Under the pieces are notes generated by a model. That model was not told the origin of the DNA and did no database searches. It saw only the letters and a list, made by a program, of their open reading frames with translations. Shown piece after piece: positions 1-6,463 of a DNA stretch of 8,099 nt. A program made the translations under genes and the position numbers. The stretch's first letter is position 1. Every line of letters begins with the position of its first letter. The DNA is from Chitinophagaceae bacterium (GTDB taxonomy: Bacteria > Bacteroidota > Bacteroidia > Chitinophagales > Chitinophagaceae): positions 1 through 8,099 of the forward strand of contig JAIEQT010000500.1 in NCBI GenBank assembly GCA_019747455.1. The letters are read 5' to 3'.

Positions 1-512
1 GTATTTCCAAAATTACTTCCAATGATATTTGCTTGTTTAATAAGCGGAATCATGCTGAATAAATTATACATGAAATAAGAGGGACGAAGAAATAGGGCAT
101 CTACATTTTCTAATGCTTCTAATTTCTTTTCTAAATAGCCTAGGGCATCTACCGGACCGGCTCCGGTACCCATATGTGCACCCACACTACTCAATACCAC
201 CACTTTTTTAACACCTGCTTCTTGGATGGCTGCTGTATAATTATCAGCCACTTTTTGCTGATAAGCAACCCAGTTTGTAGCTGCAAAATTGGGTGGAATA
301 ATTAAGTATACCGCGTCGGCACCGGTAAATGTATTTTTTAGAAAATCGGCATCTTCCACAGATCCTATAGCTGTTTTTGCTCCTGCATCGGCAAGCTCAG
401 CCACATTGGCTTCATTTCTTGAAACTACTGTTACCGATTGATTTTTGGCTAATAACCCTAATACTATAGGTTTTGAAATGTTGCCCGCTCCACCTGTGAT
501 TACATAATTCAT
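1..512 (-). CDS. NmrA-like NAD(P)-binding oxidoreductase, 3' partial
   Basis: This reading frame starts at an ATG (512-510, minus strand) and runs off the left edge, giving the first 170 residues of a family that is usually about 280-300 long. It begins with a Rossmann fold: MNYVITGGAGNISKP (1-15) is a glycine-rich dinucleotide loop in which Ser replaces the last Gly of GxxGxxG. Strand 2 ends in VSRNEA (30-35), where R32 suggests a preference for NADPH. VVVLSSVGAH (104-113) and LRPSYFMYN (142-150) fit the NmrA/QOR2 group of atypical short-chain dehydrogenases. No YxxxK catalytic pair is seen in the visible part, as expected for NmrA proteins. Such cytosolic proteins are either quinone or aldehyde reductases or redox sensors; the substrate cannot be told. 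It lies 58 bp downstream of a MarR gene on the same strand and has its own copy of the MarR-type palindrome upstream, so control by that repressor is likely. Confidence 0.88.
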   Translation of the reverse strand, partial: MNYVITGGAGNISKPIVLGLLAKNQSVTVVSRNEANVAELADAGAKTAIGSVEDADFLKNTFTGADAVYLIIPPNFAATNWVAYQQKVADNYTAAIQEAGVKKVVVLSSVGAHMGTGAGPVDALGYLEKKLEALENVDALFLRPSYFMYNLFSMIPLIKQANIIGSNFGN

Positions 513-540
513 ACTTTTTTGATTTAATGATTATTTAATA

Positions 541-554
541 TTTGTATATACAAA
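541..554. promoter_or_regulatory. MarR-type operator in front of the NmrA-like gene
   Basis: TTTGTATATACAAA is a perfect 14-bp palindrome in the gap between the marR stop and the oxidoreductase start, ending 28 bp before the oxidoreductase ATG. The same 14 bases recur in front of the MarR gene. On the minus strand it is preceded by AACG, so AACGTTTG (558-551) is one base off the Bacteroidota -7 consensus TAnnTTTG. A bound repressor would then cover the promoter. No clear -33 TTTG is seen. Operator function is inferred from symmetry, position and duplication. Confidence 0.72.
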
Positions 555-570
555 CGTTAGGTTAAAAAAA

Positions 571-999
571 TTATATTTCTAATTGATCAGTTACTTTATT
601 CATATTGCGTACAAATTTTGCACTTTCTTCTTTACCCAATATGGCAGCATATTTTTCATAGAACTCATTTACACACAATTTGAGCGTATCGTGCATCTCT
701 TTGGCCTTAGGGGTAGGATACACATTGGTAAGCTTTCCTTCGGTGGTACGAACAACCAATTTCTTGGTTTCTAGTTTTTCAATTAAACGGGTAACTGTAC
801 TAGGGCTCAGTTGCAGCTCGTCAGACAATACACCTGGCTGCATGCCGGGTTCACCTAATACCAACATCAATAAATAAGCGTGACTTGGTGAAAGATCCAA
901 CTTTTTCCAGCTCTCAGCAGCTAGTTTCTCTACCTTTCTTGCCAAAGCTCCACTGGTAAAGTATAAACATTGCTTGTATTTGCTCTCGCTTATTTTCAT
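571..999 (-). CDS. MarR-family transcriptional regulator
   Basis: This encodes a 142-residue protein, the usual MarR length. It starts at ATG 999-997 and has no Shine-Dalgarno sequence, as usual in Bacteroidota. The N-terminal helices (residues 5-32) would form the dimer interface. The winged helix-turn-helix follows: GVLSDELQLSPSTVTRLIEKLETKKLV spans about 56-82, with recognition helix 65-77 and a wing at about 83-95 (VRTTEGKLTNVYPT). The C-terminal helix (100-140) completes the dimer. There are two cysteines, C11 in helix 1 (YKQCLYF) and C109. A Cys in helix 1 near aromatic residues recalls peroxide- or quinone-sensing members such as OhrR, but the ligand is unknown. Identical palindromes lie upstream of this gene and of the oxidoreductase downstream, so it probably represses both itself and that gene. 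The family call is firm; the sensing mode is inference. Confidence 0.92.
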   Translation of the reverse strand: MKISESKYKQCLYFTSGALARKVEKLAAESWKKLDLSPSHAYLLMLVLGEPGMQPGVLSDELQLSPSTVTRLIEKLETKKLVVRTTEGKLTNVYPTPKAKEMHDTLKLCVNEFYEKYAAILGKEESAKFVRNMNKVTDQLEI

Positions 1000-1022
1000 T
1001 GATACTGTAAAATTAATAATTT

Positions 1023-1040
1023 TATTTGTATATACAAATA
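1023..1040. promoter_or_regulatory. MarR-type operator in front of marR (autoregulation)
   Basis: TATTTGTATATACAAATA is a perfect 18-bp palindrome ending 23 bp upstream of the marR ATG. Its inner 14 bases are identical to the palindrome at 541-554. On the minus strand AATATTTG (1042-1035) is one base off TAnnTTTG, so binding would block the marR promoter. It also lies about 46 bp upstream of ruvB on the other strand, but upstream of the likely ruvB promoter elements, so an effect on ruvB is less likely. Confidence 0.78.
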
Positions 1041-1072
1041 TTTATTTTCTTTTTCTTTCACGCATACGGTCG

Positions 1073-1080
1073 TATTTTCG
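1073..1080 (+). promoter_or_regulatory. possible -7 promoter element of ruvB
   Basis: TATTTTCG differs by one base from the Bacteroidota -7 consensus TAnnTTTG and sits 6 bp before the ruvB ATG, implying a very short or absent leader. It overlaps a small dyad, ATACG-GT-CGTAT (1064-1075), that could bind a regulator. No convincing -33 TTG is found 19-21 bp upstream, so this is tentative. Confidence 0.35.
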
Positions 1081-1086
1081 AAAGCA

Positions 1087-2112
1087 ATGGGTCAAGATAT
1101 TTTACATACTAATGATGGCATAATCAATTCGGCTGATAAGGAGTTTGAGAACAGTATTCGTCCGGCGGCAATCGATGACTTCTCCGGACAGGCACAGCTA
1201 ATCGAAAACCTTGTCATTTTTATTAAAGCTGCTAAACTCCGTGGGGAGGCATTGGATCATATATTGTTTCATGGCCCTCCCGGCTTAGGGAAAACTACTT
1301 TGAGCCGAATTGTTGCCAATGAATTAGGCGTAAATATTAAAGAAACATCCGGGCCCGTTATAGAAAAACCAGGGGATTTGGCCGGGTTACTTACGAATTT
1401 ACAACCCAATGATGTGTTATTTATTGATGAAATACATCGATTAAGTACCGTAGTAGAAGAATATTTGTATGCAGCTATGGAAGATTTTAAGATTGATATC
1501 ATGATCGATAGCGGCCCCAATGCACGCAGCATTCAAATTAATTTGAATCCTTTTACTTTAGTAGGTGCTACTACTAGAAGCGGATTACTCACTGCTCCAT
1601 TGCTTTCTCGATTTGGCATTAAATCAAGACTAGAATATTATACTGCGATAATGCTCGAAAAAATTATTTTGCGCAGCGCCACTATTTTACAAACAAATAT
1701 TACAGCCGAAGCTGCTGCAGAAATTGCAGATAGAAGTAGGGGTACACCGCGTATAGCCAATGGTTTATTGAGGCGTGTACGCGATTTTGCGCAGGTATTA
1801 AATGATGGTAAGATCGATATTGGCATTACCCAACATGCACTGAAAGCATTGCATGTAGATGCTCATGGATTAGACGAGATGGATAATCGCATACTTTCTG
1901 CTATTATCAACAAATTTAAAGGAGGTCCGGTTGGCATCACAACTATTGCAACGGCAGTAGGTGAGGAGCCGGGCACTATTGAGGAAGTGTATGAACCTTT
2001 TCTGATTCAAGAGGGATTTTTACAAAGAACCCCCAGAGGCAGGGAAGCTACTTTAAAAACTTATAACCATTTGGGTTTGCAAAGAGGGAAAGAAGGTGAG
2101 TTGTTTTCATAA
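1087..2112 (+). CDS. ruvB: Holliday junction branch migration helicase RuvB
   Basis: RuvB is the hexameric AAA+ motor that, with RuvA, drives branch migration of Holliday junctions before RuvC cleavage. The protein has 341 residues, the normal length (E. coli 336). N-terminal [15 protein letters not shown] (21-35) is the family's RP..l.df.GQ segment. Walker A is GPPGLGKTT (63-71) and Walker B is LFIDEIH (111-117). Sensor 1 is GATTRSG (160-166), the arginine finger is in LLSRFGI (R175), and sensor 2 is RGTPRIAN (R222). The C-terminal winged helix includes GGPVGITT (279-286) and ends with FLQRTPRGR (311-319). All catalytic residues are present, so the gene looks intact. It stands alone: ruvA and ruvC are not adjacent, which is common in Bacteroidota. 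It is divergent from marR and convergent with the response regulator. Confidence 0.98.
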   Translation: MGQDILHTNDGIINSADKEFENSIRPAAIDDFSGQAQLIENLVIFIKAAKLRGEALDHILFHGPPGLGKTTLSRIVANELGVNIKETSGPVIEKPGDLAGLLTNLQPNDVLFIDEIHRLSTVVEEYLYAAMEDFKIDIMIDSGPNARSIQINLNPFTLVGATTRSGLLTAPLLSRFGIKSRLEYYTAIMLEKIILRSATILQTNITAEAAAEIADRSRGTPRIANGLLRRVRDFAQVLNDGKIDIGITQHALKALHVDAHGLDEMDNRILSAIINKFKGGPVGITTIATAVGEEPGTIEEVYEPFLIQEGFLQRTPRGREATLKTYNHLGLQRGKEGELFS

Positions 2113-2195
2113 TCTGGAATCTTCAAGCTACAATCTGATGAAATTACCAGATTTCAGATTGAAGATTCCAGACTGAAGATTCCAGATTGAAGATT
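2111..2195. repeat. heptamer-phased inverted repeat, probable bidirectional terminator
   Basis: The gap between the convergent ruvB and response-regulator stops is made almost entirely of 7-bp units. Positions 2111-2138 hold four in-phase units of form AATCTNN (AATCTGG, AATCTTC, the degenerate AAGCTAC, AATCTGA). After an 8-nt spacer (2139-2146), positions 2147-2195 hold seven in-phase units of the reverse complement form NNAGATT (one is AGACT). The right side therefore also reads as three 14-bp tandem repeats CAGAYTGAAGATTY (2155-2196). The two sides can pair in more than one register: 2111-2125 pairs perfectly over 15 bp with 2174-2188, or 2113-2126 over 14 bp with 2159-2172. The left end overlaps the last two bases of the ruvB stop codon, and the right end stops 2 bp before the regulator's stop codon. 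There is no long T-tract. The repeat is seen directly; terminator function is inferred from position and pairing. Confidence 0.8.
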
Positions 2196-2197
2196 TC

Positions 2198-2896
2198 TTA
2201 TGGAGCTACTAGCCTAAAGCCGTTTCCATGAATATTTACGATTTCAATAGCAGTATCTTCTTTTAAGTATTTGCGAAGCTTAGCAATATATACATCCATA
2301 CTTCTACCATTAAAATAAGTATCACTACCCCAAATTTTCTTTAAGGCGCGTTCACGTGGTAATAAATCATTTTTATGCTCTGCCAGCATTTTCAATAATT
2401 CATTTTCCTTCGGAGATAATACTTGTGTACTATCTGCTTTTTTTAATTCGCGAAGCTTAGGATTGAAATGATAAGAACCTAGATCAAATTCAATGTTCTC
2501 ATTGATTTTATTTTCTTCCTCATTTCTCTTAAGAATAGCTCTTATTTTTAGTAATAAAACCTCACTATCAAAAGGTTTAGTGATATAATCATCTGCCCCT
2601 AGTTTATAACCCTGAATAATATCTTCTTTCATGGTTTTAGCGCTTAAAAAAAACAAGGGTATATCCAAATCAATATCTCTTATTTCTTCTGCCAATGTAA
2701 AACCATCCATATTGGGCATCATTACATCCAATAGGCATATATCAAATTTCTCTCGCTGAAAAGCAGCTAGTCCTAAACGACCATCTCGCTCTAGCGTAAC
2801 ATCAAATTCGTTGAGTTCGAGATAGTTTTTTAATACCATTCCTAGGTTCGTATCGTCTTCACAAAGGAGTATCTTATATTGTCTTTTTTCTTCCAT
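2198..2896 (-). CDS. OmpR/PhoB-family two-component response regulator (RprY-like)
   Basis: This is a two-domain DNA-binding response regulator of 232 residues when started at ATG 2896-2894. A TTG six codons upstream (2914) is in frame, but a likely promoter places the transcript start near it, so the ATG is preferred. The receiver domain (8-124) has the acidic pocket E13/D14/D15, phospho-acceptor D57 (ICLLDVMMPNMDG), S85 in FFLSAK, and K107 in YITKPF. The C-terminal winged helix (about 135-230) has LSPKENELLKML (160-171), recognition helix GRSMDVYIAKLRKYL (197-211), and the final hairpin IVNIHGNGFRLV (219-230). From memory these signatures match Bacteroides RprY. No histidine kinase is next to it: upstream is a divergent ATPase gene and downstream the convergent ruvB, so its partner is encoded elsewhere. 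The target genes are unknown. Confidence 0.93.
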   Translation of the reverse strand: MEEKRQYKILLCEDDTNLGMVLKNYLELNEFDVTLERDGRLGLAAFQREKFDICLLDVMMPNMDGFTLAEEIRDIDLDIPLFFLSAKTMKEDIIQGYKLGADDYITKPFDSEVLLLKIRAILKRNEEENKINENIEFDLGSYHFNPKLRELKKADSTQVLSPKENELLKMLAEHKNDLLPRERALKKIWGSDTYFNGRSMDVYIAKLRKYLKEDTAIEIVNIHGNGFRLVAP

Positions 2897-2915
2897 GGTC
2901 GTAATTTCTATCAAA

Positions 2916-2946
2916 TAAAGATAATTTAACTAGGGCGAACAACCAA
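2916..2946 (-). promoter_or_regulatory. candidate promoter of the response regulator
   Basis: On the minus strand TATCTTTA (2923-2916) matches the Bacteroidota -7 consensus TAnnTTTG except for the last base. TTGG (2946-2943) lies 19 bp upstream, the expected distance for the -33 element. Transcription would begin a few bases beyond 2916, close to the in-frame TTG at 2914, which supports the ATG at 2896 as the start. It lies in the intergenic region shared with the divergent HerA-like gene. For that gene I see only TATTTTG (3008-3014, +) without a properly spaced -33. Confidence 0.5.
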
Positions 2947-3030
2947 TTGCTTTCAATCTTTTGTTAAAATAGGTTGAACTTCTTTTTTACAGCCCACAAC
3001 CTTTTCCTATTTTGTGAAAAATAATTCCCG

Positions 3031-4566
3031 ATGTCGAATGCAGAAAAATTTATAACTGTAGTAAAAGAAGGATATGGTTTTAAAGGTGAACAAGTTAAAA
3101 TTGGCGTTGGCATGTTAGAAGGCGCGGTTGTGCCTGGTGCCGATATATATATGCCTTTGAAAACCATGAACCGTCACGGACTTATTGCCGGAGCAACGGG
3201 TACCGGTAAAACCAAAACGCTTCAAGTAATAAGCGAATGTTTAAGTAATAATAGCGTACCTGTTTTATTGATGGATATTAAAGGAGATTTAAGCGGGATT
3301 GCCGCAGCAGGGGTAGTAAATGATAAGCTTACAGATAGGTATAATAAACTTGGACTTACCTATAAAGCAGCTGCTTATCCGGTTGAATTGATGACCCTAA
3401 ATAATGGTAAAGGGGTTAAACTGAGGGCAACCGTTAGTGAATTTGGTCCTGTTTTACTAAGTAAGATTTTGGGATTAAACGATACCCAAGGTGGCTTGGT
3501 TGCTATGATTTTTAAATACTGCGATGATAACGCTATGCCACTTTTGGATCTGAAAGATTTCATTAAGGTGTTACAGTATATTGGTGCAGAGGGTAAGACT
3601 GAATTAGAAAAAACCTATGGTAAAATATCTACTACTTCTACCGGTACTATCTTACGCAAAGTAGTAGAATTGCAACAGCAAGGGGCAGATGTTTTCTTTG
3701 GCGAAAAAAGCTTCGAAATAGACGATCTCATGCGTATATCAGATGATGGAAGAGGTATGATAAATATTTTGCGTGTTACAGATATGCAGGATAAACCTAA
3801 ACTTTTCTCCACTTTTATGCTTCAACTATTAGCTGAATTATACGCTACCTCACCAGAGGAGGGCGATCTGGATAAACCTAAGCTCGTACTTTTCATAGAT
3901 GAAGCACATTTGATATTTCAGGAGGCTTCAGAAGCACTCATGCAGCAATTAGAAACGGTAATTAAATTGATTCGTTCTAAAGGAATCGGTATTTTCTTTT
4001 GTACCCAAAATCCTCAGGATATTCCGGCTTCTATTTTAAGTCAGCTTGGTCTAAAAATTCAGCACGCGCTTCGGGCTTTTACTGCTGCGGATAGGAAAAC
4101 GATCAAGCAAGCGGCTGAAAATTTTCCGGAAACAGCATTTTATAAAACGGATGAATTACTTACCCAGCTTGGTATTGGAGAGGCGCTGGTAACCTTATTA
4201 AACGAGAAAGGTATTCCTACTCCATTAGTGCATACTATGTTATTGGCGCCAAGCAGCAGAATGGACATTTTATCTGAAGCAGAAATTGACGCCATAACCA
4301 GTAAAAGTAAGTTAGTAACAAAATATAATCAGCTGATAGATGCTGAAAGTGCTTACGAAATCTTGAATGCAAAACTTGCAGCTGCACAAGAGCAATCGGC
4401 AGCCAAAGAAGAAGAAAAAGCATCTGCTAAAACGGCAAAAAAAGAAGAGAGTTTTTTTGATAACCCGATTGTAAAACAAGCCGGAAGAACAGCTGCCACT
4501 ATTATTACCAGAAGTTTATTAGGTGCTTTAGGCTTGGGCGGAAGAACAACAAGCAGGAGGAGATAG
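3031..4566 (+). CDS. HerA-like P-loop ATPase, DUF853/YjgR family
   Basis: The protein has 511 residues, close to E. coli YjgR (about 500), which it resembles along its length as far as I can recall. It belongs to the HerA/FtsK-like class of hexameric ATPases. MPLKTMNRHGLIAGATGTGKTKTLQ (41-65) holds the family's NRHGLI segment and Walker A (54-61, K60). MDIKGDLSG (81-89) follows. RATVSEFGPVLLSKILGLN (132-150) and LVLFIDEAH (285-293, Walker B D290/E291) are conserved, as are IRLIRSKG-like IKLIRSKGIGIFFCTQNPQDIP (311-332) and QHALRAFTAADRK (344-356). Residues 443-472 are an Ala/Glu/Lys-rich probable coiled coil. The tail FFDNPIVKQ..GR..TIITRSLLGALGLGG (475-504) ends in a basic RRR. The cellular role of the family is not established. 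No NurA nuclease is beside it, so it is not the classical HerA-NurA end-resection pair. Its stop lies 1 bp from the convergent recQ stop. Confidence 0.9.
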   Translation: MSNAEKFITVVKEGYGFKGEQVKIGVGMLEGAVVPGADIYMPLKTMNRHGLIAGATGTGKTKTLQVISECLSNNSVPVLLMDIKGDLSGIAAAGVVNDKLTDRYNKLGLTYKAAAYPVELMTLNNGKGVKLRATVSEFGPVLLSKILGLNDTQGGLVAMIFKYCDDNAMPLLDLKDFIKVLQYIGAEGKTELEKTYGKISTTSTGTILRKVVELQQQGADVFFGEKSFEIDDLMRISDDGRGMINILRVTDMQDKPKLFSTFMLQLLAELYATSPEEGDLDKPKLVLFIDEAHLIFQEASEALMQQLETVIKLIRSKGIGIFFCTQNPQDIPASILSQLGLKIQHALRAFTAADRKTIKQAAENFPETAFYKTDELLTQLGIGEALVTLLNEKGIPTPLVHTMLLAPSSRMDILSEAEIDAITSKSKLVTKYNQLIDAESAYEILNAKLAAAQEQSAAKEEEKASAKTAKKEESFFDNPIVKQAGRTAATIITRSLLGALGLGGRTTSRRR

Positions 4567-4567
4567 G

Positions 4568-6463
4568 CTAATTCCATTCCATATTTCCATCCTCATTAAT
4601 AATGAGCTTATTTTCTGATTGTAGATAATACAACACTCCCCATACGGAAGTACTGCTATAAGGGTGTAAGGAAGGGATGAGTTTACTAATATTTTTCTCT
4701 GTAGCAACTTTTAACCGGGCTTCTATTTCTTCAAAATGCTTATTACTGATTTTCTTTTTTTTATTTGATAAACAATTATCACAAATACCACAATCTGTTC
4801 TGGTAGTATCCCCAAAATACCTGCCAATAAAATTACTTCTGCAAGTTGTTAGCTTGGTAGCATATTGAATAATCGTATCTATTCTTTCCTGATATCTTTT
4901 TTTTCTAGCTAAATAGGCATCTTGCTTAATATGTAAATACTGGGCGGGTGCTCTATTCAATAAAAATTGTATTTGTGGGGTATCTTTTTTAGGTAAATAC
5001 TCGATAATACCCGCAGTAGCTAATTGTTGTAATCCACTGATTATAGTAGTAATATCTAATTTCAAATTCTTTGCTAATACGGATTCGTAAACAGAAACAC
5101 GATCATTAAAAATGCCTTCATAGGTTCTCAGTAATGTCTTTATTAAAGGCTCCAAGGCGAGGTTTTCCTTCTCAAAGCTTTCTAATACGCTTCTTTCGCA
5201 AATAAAATTTACTTGTGATGGTAAAAAAATATTTTCTGCAAACTGAATATGACCTTCTTGTTCCAGCACTTTCAAAACGTTCATTACAACCACCGCTTCC
5301 AGTTTGAATCTTTTTATAAAAATACCGATATCAAAGTCATAATATATTCCTTCGCCAATACCAACGGGTATTTGCAAAAAATCGGCAATTGCCTGGTAGA
5401 CTTCTCTGATAATTTTTATAGTTGGAAATTTGCGTTGCGCATTTTTCATCAACTCTATGATATCTTTTTGCTGATACAACAATACGGCATAAGCTCTTTT
5501 GCCATCTCTCCCCGCCCTTCCGGCTTCCTGATAATAATTTTCTAAACAGTCAGGCGTATCATGATGTATAACCGTTCTTACATCTGGTTTGTCTATTCCC
5601 ATTCCAAATGCATTAGTACAAACCATTACCCTGATTTTATTACTAACCCAGGCTTTTTGTTTTTGCTCTCTGATGTCTTGAGCTAGGCCCGCATGATAAT
5701 AATCGGCTACTATACCGGTGGCCAATAATGTTTCGGCAATTTTTTTAGTTTGTCGCCTGTTATTGCAATATACAATACTACTACCACCAACTTTTTGTAA
5801 AATATCAATGATTTTATTGGGTTTACTTTCAACTAAAAAAGCGCTATAAGATATATTCGGTCGCTCGAAAGATTGTCTGAATACAGCTGTTTCCTTTAAC
5901 TCCAACTTAGCAATAATATCTTCTTGTACAAGTGGTGTGGCAGATGCTGTTACAGCAATCAACTTAGCTTTCGGCAATAATTTTTTAATGGTAGCAATAC
6001 GTAAATAAGGTGGTCTGAAATCATATCCCCATTGCGAAATGCAATGGGCTTCATCAATTACGATCAAACTAATAGATAACGCGGGTAGTATCTCTAAAAA
6101 TAAACTGCTCTCTAACCTTTCCGGAGAGCAGTATAAAAACTTATACTGATGGTTTACTACATCTTGTAAAATATTTTTTACTTCATAATTCTTCAATCCA
6201 CTATGGATGGCAATTGCCTTTATACCTTTTTGATCTAAGGCTGATACCTGATCGCGCATAAGGGCTATAAGCGGACTAATCACGAGGCAAGTACCTTCCA
6301 TCAATAAAGCAGGTACTTGAAAGCATACTGATTTGCCACCACCGGTAGGTAATAAGGCAAGTGTATCATTCCCTGTTAAAACCGAAAGTATGATTTCTTC
6401 CTGTTGGGGTCTGAATTTGGAATGATGCCAATATTGCTGTAATATCTGAATCGGTGTACTCAA
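4568..6463 (-). CDS. recQ: RecQ-family ATP-dependent DNA helicase, long-linker type
   Basis: This is a 631-residue 3'-5' superfamily 2 DNA helicase acting in recombination and fork repair. Motif 0 is FRPQQ (17-21), motif I TGGGKS (40-45), and motif II DEAH (137-140), followed by the RecQ aromatic loop CISQWGYDFRPPY (141-153). Motif III is TASAT (172-176), motif V lies around TNAFGMGIDKPD (283-294), and motif VI is QEAGRAGRDG (312-321). The zinc module has C541, C558, C561 and C564 (CRSNFIGRYFG...CGICDNC), with the same C-16-C-2-C-2-C spacing as E. coli RecQ. However, it lies about 220 residues after motif VI instead of directly behind the helicase core. No HRDC domain follows, only 67 residues ending in a possible winged helix. 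The start is TTG (6463-6461): the frame is closed upstream by a TAA seven codons earlier, the next Met is residue 55, and this start gives the expected PIQILQQYW N-terminus. It overlaps the stop of the upstream ATPase gene by 4 bp, suggesting coupled translation. Confidence 0.95.
   Translation of the reverse strand: MSTPIQILQQYWHHSKFRPQQEEIILSVLTGNDTLALLPTGGGKSVCFQVPALLMEGTCLVISPLIALMRDQVSALDQKGIKAIAIHSGLKNYEVKNILQDVVNHQYKFLYCSPERLESSLFLEILPALSISLIVIDEAHCISQWGYDFRPPYLRIATIKKLLPKAKLIAVTASATPLVQEDIIAKLELKETAVFRQSFERPNISYSAFLVESKPNKIIDILQKVGGSSIVYCNNRRQTKKIAETLLATGIVADYYHAGLAQDIREQKQKAWVSNKIRVMVCTNAFGMGIDKPDVRTVIHHDTPDCLENYYQEAGRAGRDGKRAYAVLLYQQKDIIELMKNAQRKFPTIKIIREVYQAIADFLQIPVGIGEGIYYDFDIGIFIKRFKLEAVVVMNVLKVLEQEGHIQFAENIFLPSQVNFICERSVLESFEKENLALEPLIKTLLRTYEGIFNDRVSVYESVLAKNLKLDITTIISGLQQLATAGIIEYLPKKDTPQIQFLLNRAPAQYLHIKQDAYLARKKRYQERIDTIIQYATKLTTCRSNFIGRYFGDTTRTDCGICDNCLSNKKKKISNKHFEEIEARLKVATEKNISKLIPSLHPYSSTSVWGVLYYLQSENKLIINEDGNMEWN

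Noticed and set aside
1269..1532. 87-codon minus-strand open frame inside ruvB
   Set aside because: It is antisense to the highly conserved Walker A/B region of ruvB and shows no protein signature of its own.
2968..3014. TTGA and TATTTTG as a promoter for the HerA-like gene
   Set aside because: The spacing between the two elements is about 30 bp, far from the expected 19-21, and the -7 match needs a one-base deletion.
5249..5545. 98-codon open frame on the plus strand inside recQ
   Set aside because: It is a shadow of the recQ coding frame on the other strand, with no recognisable domain. The overlapping minus-strand protein is clearly real.
5923..5932. CTTGTACAAG perfect 10-bp palindrome
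   Set aside because: It lies inside the recQ coding sequence, lacks the TATATA core of the MarR operators, and a 10-bp palindrome is expected by chance in a window this long.
1087..6463. RuvB, HerA-like ATPase and RecQ within 5.4 kb as a possible defence or recombination island
   Set aside because: All three are widespread housekeeping-type families on alternating strands with separate transcription. There is no nuclease, NurA, restriction gene, integrase or compositional break, so clustering is probably incidental.
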